Part shown: positions 7,489 through 15,912 of the stretch, in pieces
How the letters are laid out: the number at the start of each line of letters is the position of its first letter
Numbering within the stretch: the stretch's first letter is position 1
From: JAGGTJ01 sp964457545
GTDB taxonomy: Bacteria; Desulfobacterota; DSM-4660; Desulfatiglandales; Desulfatiglandaceae
DNA length: 24,278 nt
Reading direction: 5' to 3'
Assembly (NCBI GenBank): GCA_964457545.1
Contig: CAYWEN010000001.1
Location: 1 to 24,278, forward strand
Notes under the pieces: generated by a model
What the model was told of the DNA's origin: nothing
Databases searched by the model: none
Seen by the model: the letters and a program-made list of their open reading frames with translations, nothing else
Position numbers and translations under genes: made by a program

Positions 7489-8901
7489 TCAGGATGTTTG
7501 GTTTTCAATATGGTCAATTATGAATCTAAGCCGTTTTATTACTCTGTTTTTTCCAAGGACCTCCATGACTTCAAATATTCCCGGGCTTACGGTCTTTCCT
7601 GTAAGGGCCACCCTTAACGGCTGGGCTATCTTTTTTAGTTTTATATTGTTTTTTTCCATGAATGATACAAAGGCATCTTCCAGTTCCTGTTTGCTGAAAC
7701 CGTGCATATTTTCAAACATTGCAAGCAGATCTTTTAAAAGAGGCAGTATGGAAGGCTTGCAAAATTTGGCAATGATCGTTTCGTCATAAGCAATATCTTT
7801 TTCAAAATAGAAACGGGATTGTTCAGCCATTTCTGCCAGAGTCTTGCTTCTGTTTTTCAGAAGGGGTACAATCTTCATAATATTACTTTCATCTGTTACA
7901 TCAAAGCCCTGTTTTTGAAGAAAGGGAACAAGCTCTTTTACCAGAAAGGAGTCAGATGAATTACGGATATACCATGCATTAAGGTCAAGAAGCTTTTCTG
8001 TATTAAACACACCTGCGGATTTTCCTACATTTTCAAGTGAAAATTTTTCTATCAGTTCATCTATTGTAAATCTTTCCTGATTTCCGTAAGACCAGCCTAA
8101 TCTGACCAATGAATTTAAAAGGGCCTGAGGCAGGTAACCCATTTCCTTATATGCCAAAACAGACATGGCTCCATGACGTTTACTCAATCTTGTTTTGTCA
8201 GGACCAAGTATCATTGGTACGTGTGCATATTCAGGGATAGGTTTTTCAAGGGCCTGATATATAAGTATCTGACGAGGAGTGTTGTTTACATGATCATCTC
8301 CTCTGATTATAACATTGACACCCAGATCAATATCATCGGCCACTACTGCGAGATGGTATGTGGGGCTGCCGTCTGATCTTTTGATTATAAGATCATCAAG
8401 TTCTGAGTTGTCAAAACGGATATGTCCTTTGATTCTGTCATCAAATTCTGTCGTTCCTGTAAGTGGAGTCTTTAACCTGACTACGGCCCCTGGTGCAGGG
8501 CCAAGACCTAATTCCCTGCATTTTCCGTCATATTTGGGTTTTGCCCCCCTTTTCATTGCTTCCTTTCTTTTTGTTTCCAATTCCTCTGGTGTGCAGTGAC
8601 AATAGTATGCATGCCCTGCAGATATCAGGCGTTCAATGGTAGTATTATACAGATCGGTCCTCTGTGATTGAAAGACAGGGCCCTCGTCCCAATCCAAACC
8701 CAGCCACCTCATTGATTCTATGATGGCTCTGGTTGCTTCCTCTGTAGAGCGAATCTTGTCCGTATCTTCAATCCTTAGAATGAATTTTCCATGTTTCTGT
8801 CTGGCAAATAACCAGTTGAACAGTGCGGTTCTGGCCCCGCCAATATGAAGATACCCTGTTGGGCTTGGGGGAAAACGGGTGACTATTTTTTTACTATCCA
8901 T
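7489..8901 (-). CDS. gltX: Glutamyl-tRNA synthetase (470 aa)
   Basis: Class I synthetase charging tRNA-Glu. The N-terminal catalytic block RFPPSPTGYLHIGGARTA includes the HIGH-type motif (HIGG), and the KMSKS-type loop reads RLSKRHG. A zinc-binding insertion shows C-x-C then 24 residues then C (YYCHC ... GKCRE), three of the usual four ligands. A canonical family start is KKIVTRFPPSP; ATG 8901 has aaaaggg nine bases upstream, so it is preferred over the in-frame TTG at 8910. Whether it is discriminating, or also charges tRNA-Gln for an amidotransferase, cannot be decided from sequence alone. It follows bamF on the same strand with a 600-base gap containing a terminator, and it converges with the response regulator (53-base gap). 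Confidence 0.97.
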   Translation of the reverse strand: MDSKKIVTRFPPSPTGYLHIGGARTALFNWLFARQKHGKFILRIEDTDKIRSTEEATRAIIESMRWLGLDWDEGPVFQSQRTDLYNTTIERLISAGHAYYCHCTPEELETKRKEAMKRGAKPKYDGKCRELGLGPAPGAVVRLKTPLTGTTEFDDRIKGHIRFDNSELDDLIIKRSDGSPTYHLAVVADDIDLGVNVIIRGDDHVNNTPRQILIYQALEKPIPEYAHVPMILGPDKTRLSKRHGAMSVLAYKEMGYLPQALLNSLVRLGWSYGNQERFTIDELIEKFSLENVGKSAGVFNTEKLLDLNAWYIRNSSDSFLVKELVPFLQKQGFDVTDESNIMKIVPLLKNRSKTLAEMAEQSRFYFEKDIAYDETIIAKFCKPSILPLLKDLLAMFENMHGFSKQELEDAFVSFMEKNNIKLKKIAQPLRVALTGKTVSPGIFEVMEVLGKNRVIKRLRFIIDHIENQTS

Positions 8902-8952
8902 AAGTTTCAACCCTTTTCAAGTTGTTAGATAATCATAAGGCATGAAAACTAT

Positions 8953-8984
8953 AAAAGGGGATTGTATATATTGATACCCCTTTT
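8953..8984. terminator. Hairpin in front of gltX, possible terminator or attenuator
   Basis: AAAAGGGG (8953-8960) pairs perfectly with CCCCTTTT (8977-8984) around a 16-base A/T-rich loop. T-runs follow in both directions (TTTTTCTTTT on plus, TTTTATAGTTTT on minus). It lies 52-80 bases upstream of the gltX start, so it could stop transcripts arriving from bamF or attenuate gltX. Confidence 0.4.
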
Positions 8985-9061
8985 TCTTTTGGTTGTGGTA
9001 AGGCCAGCATGGCAGATGGGGTTATATGGTTGGTTTGTGAAATTTGTCAGTATTTACAAGC

Positions 9062-9098
9062 AAAATAAGCCCGTTCAAAGACTGAACAGGCTTATTTT
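9062..9098 (-). terminator. Terminator-like hairpin downstream of the bam operon
   Basis: AAAATAAGCC-C-GTTCA (9062-9077) pairs with TGAAC-A-GGCTTATTTT (9083-9098): 15 base pairs with one C-A mismatch and a five-base loop. The A/T-rich outer part supplies the T-run for either strand. It is the strongest hairpin between bamF and gltX and probably separates the two transcripts. Confidence 0.6.
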
Positions 9099-9132
9099 GT
9101 TATATGTTAAATATTGGGTGTTCAGACAAAAT

Positions 9133-9230
9133 CAACTGTTTTCTATCCAGAATCACGGTGTCAATCTGCAGTATTCCCTGTCAAGGGACTGAAACAGGCC
9201 TTTGTACCACTTGATTCTTATGATCTTGTG
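9133..9230 (-). repeat. Dispersed intergenic repeat, copy 3 (inverted)
   Basis: Reverse complement of the element at 18383 and 22882, with no gaps over 98 bases. The outer blocks are well kept (CACAAGATCA at one side; CAGGGAATACTGCAGATTGACA about 50 bases in), while the middle 30 bases and the far end have diverged. My count is roughly 54 of 98 identities to copy 2. The fixed spacing of the blocks is the main support. Confidence 0.6.
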
Positions 9231-9508
9231 CAAAAACCTGTTTTTGGACTGAAAACTTTATTGTGCCAAAATCCGTGGATGAACAGTAAGTTGCAATCCA
9301 GATAAAACTTTTTCATATCCTGTATTATATAAAAAATATCCCCAAAAGATTGAATGTGTTTTTACCGCGAAACATACAAAACCACCCCTGAACACCAGAT
9401 ATTATTTTTATGTCTGCAGGTGGCAGGGAATAATATTGCCATGCAGGTCTGAAAACTTGCTGTTTTTTGTACAGGTTTTTGAAAAATATTAATTTCTTCC
9501 TCTTTCCT

Positions 9509-10354
9509 TTATGCTTTCTTTTTAGTTTTTCTCTCTATTTTTCTTTTATCCTCTGGAAGAGGAGGCGGTACAGGCTCACCAATGATTTTTGTAACAGCGC
9601 CGAATCGGGGCGGACATGCCTCAAAACATGTTCCACACTTTATACACTTGTCCTGGTCAATGACATGTACAAGACCTTTGTCACCCGTAATGGCATCAGC
9701 AGGACACCTTCTGCGACAAGTTCCACAGGCCTGACATTTTTCAGGATCTATATAGTAGGAGGGAACATCTGCGAACAGCTTTTCTATCTCTTCTTTTGTA
9801 TAAAGCTGATCATATTTTTCCACGTTGTTCTTGTCATAGCATAAGGCGAGTTTTTCCCTTTCTGCCACTTTGATATAGGGAACTAATTTTATTGCCTCTT
9901 CCAATCTTGTTTTTAATTCATTTCTGTTAATGCCTTCCTGCTCTCCAAGAGGACCTAATTCCTTTATCTTGTTGGAAAAATCAGTGACTGTTCTGGCAAA
10001 AAGTATCCCTTCAGCAGAAGACATGAAATTAATGGAGAGTCTTTCAGGATTCAGTCCAACATGCTCAAGGATCCTTTTGCATAATTTTACCATGTTTAAT
10101 GCATAGAAATTACCCTGAGTAACATAATTGCATTCGCCGAGTCGACATCCTCCTATAAGAACGCCATCTGATCCATTGAAGAATGCTTTAAGTACAAACT
10201 TCAAATCAACTCTGCCGGAACACATAACACGGATAAGCCTGATGTAAGGTGGATATTGCAGTCTGGAAACTCCAGCCAGGTCAGCAGCGCCGTATCCTCA
10301 CCAATGGCATAAGAAACCTAATATTTTTGGCGTAAATTTCTGTCCTTTACTCAT
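9509..10354 (-). CDS. bamF: BamF-like selenoprotein: MvhD-type iron-sulfur subunit fused to a 2[4Fe-4S] ferredoxin (281 aa, Sec19)
   Basis: The full gene starts at ATG 10354 (aaggagtg upstream) and reads through a TGA at 10300-10298, codon 19. There the family motif C-x-W-C becomes C16-H-W-U19, followed by GYGAADLAGVSRLQYPP, all in one frame with the 238-codon open frame beginning at MCSGR. Residues about 10-140 form the MvhD/FlpD domain, which binds a [2Fe-2S] cluster (further cysteines C45, C70, C75) and takes electrons from a partner. Residues about 203-250 hold two CxxCxxC-xxx-C ferredoxin motifs (C207-C217 and C237-C247). The tail is lysine-rich. The likely role is an electron link between an input module and BamE in class II benzoyl-CoA reductase. 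A frameshift or pseudogene is unlikely because only one codon is affected and it is a conserved Cys site. Confidence 0.9.
10251..10297 (-). promoter_or_regulatory. Candidate SECIS element in bamF
   Basis: Immediately after the UGA, GGAUA (10297-10293) can pair with UAUCC (10255-10251). Inside it CUGG/CCAG (10275-10272 with 10266-10263) closes a five-base loop AGUUU with a G in position two, 27-31 nt after the UGA. Bacterial SECIS hairpins lie in the coding region at about this distance with a loop G. The large internal loop makes this weaker than the bamE element. Confidence 0.55.
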
Positions 10355-10409
10355 TATTTTTTTTCACTCCTTATGTAAAATAGTCCAGACCTTTTTTGTG
10401 TGTATAGTT

Positions 10410-13400
10410 CTATATATTTCCAACTGCTCTGTTAAGTTCTTCCATGGTTTCTTCCTCAGGAAACACCTCATCAATCTGACTGAAAAGCTCTGTGTCAGTA
10501 AAATGTTTTAACACAATGGCACCTGTTGGACATTGTGCATTACACAGACCATCTCCTTTGCATAACACTGGATTAACCACAGCTTTTTTGCCCTGTTTGG
10601 TTTTTTGAAGTGTTATAGCGCCGTAGGCACAGGCAGTTACACATGCGCCACAGCCCATACACCTGTTGACATCCACTTCGCAAACCGCACCCGAAACTGT
10701 TACTGTGTCATGTGAAAGGAGGGCAATTGCCCGACCGGCAGCTCCATATGCCTGATTAATTACTTCGGGTATGTGTTTAGGATAATGAGCTGTTCCGCAG
10801 AGGAAAATCCCGTCTGTTGCGAAATCAACCGGCCGTAATTTTACATGGGCCTCCTTGAAAAATCCGTCCGGTCCCAAGGGAAGATTGAGCAACCGGGAAA
10901 TTTCCGAGCTTCCCGAAGAAGGAACAGCCGCCGCAGACAGAGTAAGATAATCAGCGCTGATAGCAAGTTTTTGACCTAATACAGAATCAGTTACTGCAAC
11001 TTTCAAAACAGCCCTGCCTTCCTCTGTTGCAGGTTCCACCTCAGGCATGTTATCAGGTGGTTCATAGCGAATGAATTTTATATCCTGCTCTGATGCCTCC
11101 CTGTAATAGTCTTCTTTGAAACCATAAGTCCTCATGTCTCGATAAAGGATATAGATATCCATATCCTGATTTTTTTCTTTTAATTTAAGGGCATTTTTAA
11201 CGGCATGGCTACAGCAGACACGTGAACAGTAATTTCTGTCCTCATTTCTGCATCCCACGCACTGGAGCATAACAAGGGTCTGCGCCTTGAGCAGGTCTTC
11301 ATTGCCTTTAAATATCTGTTCTTCCAATTCCAACTGGGTAATGACCTTTTCATTTTCCCCATAAAGAAACTCACCAGGTCTGTATTCGTCTGCACCGGTT
11401 GCAACAACAATTGCACCATGCTGTATTGTGTGTTCTCTATCTTTGACCTTAACAGTGGTTTCAAAGTTTCCTATATAACCATTAACCTCTGTAATGGTTG
11501 CCTCGGTTGTCACATGAATAAGGGGATTCTGATAAATTTCAGATACCAAATCTTTCAGATATGACTGAACATCCAGATCTTCAAGGGTGTAATAAAGCCT
11601 TCTTGCCATACCGCCCAGATCCGCATCTTTCTCTATCAGATAAACGTTATGCCCCTGCCTGGCAACAGAAAGGGCAGTGGTCATGCCTGCTATTCCGCCG
11701 CCAATGACCAGCGCATTTTTATTTACGGGAAGTTCAATCTCCTTTAAAGGTTCAAGAAGACGGCTACGGGCTACACCCATTCGAACCAGATCCCTGGCCT
11801 TTTGTGTCGCCTCCTCTTTTTCTAAGGGATGAACCCAGGAATTGTGCTCTCTGATATTTGCCATCTCTATAAAATACTGATTGATCCCCGCCTCCCTTAC
11901 CGTATCACGGAATAGGGGCTCAAGGTTTCTTGGACTGCATGCAGCAACGACTATCCTGTTCAGTCCCTTTTCCCTTGCAATATCTGATATCTCTTTTGCA
12001 GAGTTGGTGGCACATGAAAACAGCTGTTCCTGTGCATAGACGACATTTGGCAGAGTTAAGGAGTATTCAACTATAGAGGGAACATTTACCACTCTTCCGA
12101 TATTTGCTCCGCAATGGCATACAAAAACACCTATCCTTGGCTCTTCGTTGGATACATCTTTTTCTGATGGATATATCCTTTCCTTAGAGAGTTTCCCCCG
12201 TCTGTAATTAAGGACTTCTCCGCATTGGGAGCTGGCTCCACTTGCTGTAAATACGGATTCCGGAATATCTAAAGGACCCTGAAAGGCTCCGCTGACGAAT
12301 ATACCAGGCCTGGATGTTTCTATCGGGTTTAACGGATTGGTCTTGCAGAAACCGTGAGGTTCAAGATCTATCCCAAGTTTTTCTGCCAGTGCCTTGGCAT
12401 CTGAGGGTGGATTCAATCCAACAGACAAAACCACCAGATCAAACTCTTCTTCTTTTACACCCTCGTCAAAGGTGGAATATCTTAATGTGATATTTCTTGT
12501 TTCAGGATCTTCCCTGGCGATGGACACATAACTTCGTATAAATCTGACATCCGGCTGTTCTGCTGCCCTTTGATAGTAAGGCTCAAAGTCTTTGCCATAG
12601 GCACGAATATCATTATGAAATATGGTGCACCCCATGTCCGGGTAATGGTCTTTGGTTAAAAGGACCTGCTTTTGGGTATAGGTGCAACATACAGCAGAAC
12701 AGTAACTGTTGTCGCCCTCTGTAACACGTCTTGAGCCTATACACTGTATCCATGCGATTTTCTGGGGATGTTTTCCATCAGAAGGTCTTTTTATTTCACC
12801 TTCATATGGCCCTGTAGCAGAGAGCAGGCGTTCGAAATCAAGGCTTGTTACCACATTCTGCATGGTTCCATAGGCATACTCATCTTTTACCCTGGGATCA
12901 TATGGCTCAAACCCCGGGGCAAGCAATATCGCTCCTACCTTGAGTTCTACCTTTTTGGGCTGCTGAGAAAAATCTATTGCATCGTTATCACAAACCGTTT
13001 CACATATACGGCATTTATTCTCTTTAAGATAAAGACAGTTTTCATCTATATAAGTAACAAGAGGAACCGCTATGGAAAAGTATATGTGAACTGCTTTGTT
13101 TGCAGACAAGCCCTGGTTGTAAGGGTCAGGTACCAAGACAGGACAGTATTCCACACAGGTTGTACATCCTGTGCATTTGTCCTCTATGATATACCTCGGT
13201 TTTTTTGTCAGGGTTACATTAAAATCCCCTGCGTTTCCCTCAACTCTGTCAATCTCTGTGCAGGTAAGAATTTCTATGTTGGTATGACGGTCGGCCTCGA
13301 CCATTTTAGGTGCAAGTATTCAGGTCGAGCACTCATTAGTGGGGAAGGTCTTGTCCAATTGACCCATATGACCACCAATGGATGGACCCTTTTCAATCAT

Positions 13401-13550
13401 GTATACCTTGAAACCGGCATTGGCAAGATCAAGAGATGCCTGTATACCGCTGACTCCTCCACCAACAACCATTACATCTCCAAAGGCATTGTCTTTGGCA
13501 TTTTCACAAAGTTGTCTGATTTTTTCTTTAAATGATAGATCTTTTTCCAA
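10410..13550 (-). CDS. bamE: BamE-like selenoprotein: double HdrA-type flavin/iron-sulfur protein (1046 aa, Sec77)
   Basis: Starts at TTG 13550, eight bases after GAGGT. The frame passes a TGA at 13322-13320 (codon 77). There the HdrA motif C-x-x-C before ILAPKMVE reads C74-S-T-U77, so the TGA replaces a conserved cysteine. Module 1: FAD-binding GGGVSG at 30-35, IGGHMGQLDKTFPTNEC at about 58-74, then an inserted ferredoxin with clusters near C126-C136 and C172-C187. Module 2 begins near residue 473 with the thioredoxin-like HdrA N-domain (VFVCHCGANIG). It has a second FAD motif GGGIAG at 617-622, CVGC/CSRVCC around 764-780, and a C-terminal 2[4Fe-4S] ferredoxin (C964-C974, C997-C1007). Module 2 lacks the Sec/Cys pair of module 1. 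In class II benzoyl-CoA reductase this subunit is thought to bifurcate electrons between BamF, BamD and the NADH/quinone side. Confidence 0.92.
13287..13319 (-). promoter_or_regulatory. Candidate SECIS element in bamE
   Basis: Fifteen bases after the UGA, AUGGUCG (13304-13298) pairs with CGACCGU (13293-13287): seven pairs including one U-G, closing a four-base loop AGGC with G in position two. Stem, loop and distance fit a bacterial SECIS. The stem lies in codons for MVEADR, which are also conserved at protein level, so part of the pairing could be coincidental. Confidence 0.65.
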
Positions 13551-13627
13551 TTTTTTTACCTCAAAAACTGAGTGCAGAATTCAGAGAATAAAAGGTTATG
13601 CGAAAATAGCAATTTCTTTAAACCGTT

Positions 13628-13656
13628 ATGGCCGGATTCCGGGATATCCCGGCCAT
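13628..13656. other. Strong hairpin between bamD and bamE
   Basis: ATGGCCGG (13628-13635) can pair with CCGGCCAT (13649-13656). Alternatively, the inner 14-base palindrome CCGGGATATCCCGG (13639-13652) forms its own stem, so the two folds exclude each other. No T-run follows on either strand, so it is not a plain terminator. It lies in a 251-base gap inside the bam cluster and could be a processing or stability element. Confidence 0.5.
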
Positions 13657-13801
13657 TTACAGATATGAAAATACATCCCGGCTTTTAAACACGATGTGTG
13701 TACTTTTAAAGCACAATACTGAACAGGCAGATTGATTCATTTAGTATAGCATTTATGTAAAGCAGGGATTTTGGAAAGGGGAGGATCTTCTAACACATCC
13801 C

Positions 13802-14953
13802 TTATATTGCCTCCTGTATTATCTCTGTGATGTCCTTGATTTCTATTTTTTCATCAAATCCCATGGTCAATCTGCTGTCTTCAAACATTGTAATACAGTA
13901 TGGACAAGAGGTCGCCAGTATTTCAGCGCCTGTGTCTATGGCCTGTTCCAGCCTTAGATCGGAGAACCTTTCACCCTTTGGAGTTTCCATCCAAACCCTG
14001 CCGCCTCCACCTCCGCAACAGAGACTGTTCTTGTGTGACTCAGACATCTCAATCAGATTCAGACCTGAAACACTCCTCAAGGCGTCCCGAGGTTCTTCGA
14101 ATATGCCATTATGTCTGCCTAAATAACATGGATCATGGTATGTGACCTTTTTTGCATACTCTTTGGTAAGCCTGATTGCCCCTTCATTGATCAGCTTGAA
14201 CAAATATTGAGAGACATGAATTATCTCAAAATTTGCCATGAATTCAGGGTATTCATTTTTAAAGGTGTGATAGCAGTGAGGAGAGTTAACAAGAATTCGT
14301 TTTACACCATTATCAATAAAGGTCTTTATGTTTTCCCTTGCAAGACGTTTAAAAAGTTCTTCATCACCGGTTTTACGAATACTTTCTCCGCAACAGTTTT
14401 CCTTTGGCCCCAGTATTCCAAAATCTACTCCGGCTTTATTGAGGATATTGGCGGTTGCCTTGGCTACCTTTTTCAGCCTTGGATCATAGCAAAGGTAACA
14501 GCCAGGGAAGTATAAAATTTCTGTGTCTTCGGTAAATGTTTTTACAGAAAGGCCCTTTGCCCACTCGTTCCTTTTTTGCCTTTCTTCACCTAATGTATTG
14601 CCCTGACCGACAAGGTTGGCGCTGATAGTACGTACAGGTTTTACAGATTCAGGAAATACCCCGTATTCTGTAGCTATTCTGCGCAATGCTATCCCTGATT
14701 CTATCTGTTTAACATCCCTCGGGCACTGCTGAGGACATCTTCCACAGGTGGTGCAACGCCACATATCCTCACCTTCTATCTCAGTAAAACCGAACGTTGC
14801 CTGACGGACTATCTTGCGCATACTGAATTGTGTAACCCTGTTCCAGGGACAAACAGTATCGCATAATCCACACTGAAAGCACCTTTTGAATGCATCTCCA
14901 CCGTTTTCTTTTATAACTTCTACGATTTCTTTGTAGTCGGCTACTGATTCCAC
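13802..14953 (-). CDS. bamD: BamD-like HdrD-type iron-sulfur protein (383 aa)
   Basis: Resembles HdrC fused to HdrB (HdrD type). An N-terminal 2[4Fe-4S] ferredoxin has C25/C28/C31/C35 and C67/C70/C73/C77, with the second Cys run of each followed by proline. Two CCG domains follow: C152 ... C187-C188 ... C227-Y-H, and C276 ... C312-C313-GGGGGR ... C350-PY-C353. The first domain lacks the last Cys of its CxxC; the second is complete and should bind the catalytic-type cluster seen in HdrB. In the bam system it should carry electrons from BamE to BamBC. Start: GTG at 14953 (MESVADYKEIVEV), with AAGAAG close upstream and agagg further off; no better in-frame start exists before the first cluster. 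Cytosolic; no membrane segment. Confidence 0.9.
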   Translation of the reverse strand: MESVADYKEIVEVIKENGGDAFKRCFQCGLCDTVCPWNRVTQFSMRKIVRQATFGFTEIEGEDMWRCTTCGRCPQQCPRDVKQIESGIALRRIATEYGVFPESVKPVRTISANLVGQGNTLGEERQKRNEWAKGLSVKTFTEDTEILYFPGCYLCYDPRLKKVAKATANILNKAGVDFGILGPKENCCGESIRKTGDEELFKRLARENIKTFIDNGVKRILVNSPHCYHTFKNEYPEFMANFEIIHVSQYLFKLINEGAIRLTKEYAKKVTYHDPCYLGRHNGIFEEPRDALRSVSGLNLIEMSESHKNSLCCGGGGGRVWMETPKGERFSDLRLEQAIDTGAEILATSCPYCITMFEDSRLTMGFDEKIEIKDITEIIQEAI

Positions 14954-15279
14954 TGTCTTCTTTAATCCTCTTTTGCTGCCTTAAAATGTTTTCCCCATGC
15001 CTTGAAAGATGTTCTCTGTTGTGCCAAAAGCCTTGCACAGGGTTGGCTGGGGGTTGCTTTGAATTTGTTTGTCCTGAATTATCCCAAACAATAAAAAAAC
15101 ATATACAGGTTTTGCAAAAAATATTGTTGATACAAAAAATCACCATTACCTGAGGAGATCTGTCAATATATAATGTATTATGTGTTCTTGAACCCCTTGG
15201 TGCAAAAACAGATGGGTGAGTTTTTTTACAAAACGGTAAGGTCCTGATTGTGAAAAACCCGCTGTTTTATCCTGATCTT
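14954..15279. other. Intergenic gap between bamC and bamD
   Basis: These 326 bases are A/T-rich and carry no supported gene. A gap this long inside a functional cluster suggests an internal promoter or RNA processing site for bamDEF. I found no convincing -35/-10 pair or terminator, only A/T-rich tracts such as atataatgtatta at 15168-15180. Confidence 0.45.
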
Positions 15280-15831
15280 TTATTCATTTTCTGATATTGA
15301 CATACGGGCAACGGTATCAACAATAGAGTTCAACCCGTACTTGTCAATGAGGGCTTCGAGCCCAAGCTCTAATTCATCCAGTTTTTCCACTTCTTCTGTT
15401 TCTTCTTCTCTTTCTTCATAGGTCAGGGCATCTACAAGACACCACTCAACGCATACAGGCTGTTTTAAATCCGGATCATCCTCACACATGTCACATTTCA
15501 GGGGTAAACCTGAGTCCGGTTCCTTGAACCATTCTCGGGAAGGACACGACGCATTGCAAAAATTACATTCCCCATACTCCTGGCCGTTGATTATATAGGT
15601 CTGTCTGCCATCACATTCAGCCCTTGCATAGGCCCCTGCACGGACAGGAAGAAAGACATTGTTCAATGTATCCCTGAATACCCTTATTCTGGATCTCCCA
15701 GGATTAACAGTACCATATTTTGGGGTAGAATGAAATGCGGCACATATAAGCTCGCATGACCGGCACCCCATGCATTTTTCAAGATCAACCTTGATTGTCT
15801 TAATTATTCTTTTCTTTTTTTCTCCACTCAC
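15280..15831 (-). CDS. bamC: BamC-like ferredoxin, electron-transfer partner of BamB (183 aa)
   Basis: DMSO-reductase-B-like iron-sulfur protein with cysteines for three [4Fe-4S] clusters: C20/C23/C26/C30, then C89/C92/C96 and C113/C116/C127/C131. The central segment VNPGRSRIRVFRD and GECNFCNASCP are typical of AOR-associated ferredoxins. The C-terminal 45 residues are acidic and probably helical (EEREEETEEVEKLDELELGLEALIDKYG, given in part). In the BamBC heterodimer this subunit passes single electrons to the W active site. Start: GTG 15831, with agaggt seven bases upstream, as clear a ribosome site as any in the cluster. It begins 81 bases after bamB. Confidence 0.92.
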   Translation of the reverse strand: MSGEKKKRIIKTIKVDLEKCMGCRSCELICAAFHSTPKYGTVNPGRSRIRVFRDTLNNVFLPVRAGAYARAECDGRQTYIINGQEYGECNFCNASCPSREWFKEPDSGLPLKCDMCEDDPDLKQPVCVEWCLVDALTYEEREEETEEVEKLDELELGLEALIDKYGLNSIVDTVARMSISENE

Positions 15832-15912
15832 GGCGTGTACCTCTCACTTTACTTCCTGTATCTGTAAATTCCATGAATAACTTTCACCTGCTCTTTGTGT
15901 TATTCTGGCTGC

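Larger units (their letters stand above)
8902..9508. other. Intergenic region between bamF and gltX
   Basis: No gene is supported in these 607 bases. It holds a hairpin at 8953-8984, a terminator-like hairpin at 9062-9098 and an inverted copy of the dispersed repeat at 9133-9230. At about 9373-9430 there is a weaker sequence with similarly spaced boxes (tacaaaacca, then cagggaata 49 bases on), possibly another decayed copy in the opposite orientation. Confidence 0.5.

Noticed and set aside
8953..9098. T-box or amino-acid attenuator for gltX
   Set aside because: No T-box sequence or specifier loop was found; the two hairpins are better read as terminators.
10225..10354. bamF starting at MCSGR (10225) with the upstream part non-coding
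   Set aside because: The 129 bases upstream encode the typical MvhD N-terminus with a good ribosome site at 10354; only codon 19 is TGA.
12768..13535. 255-codon plus-strand frame across bamE
   Set aside because: It is antisense to the conserved bamE coding sequence and has no recognisable features; a shadow frame.
13304..13550. bamE as a split or frameshifted pseudogene (76-codon plus 964-codon pieces)
   Set aside because: The two pieces are in the same frame, separated by a single TGA at a conserved cysteine position, with a hairpin behind it. Selenocysteine explains all of this.
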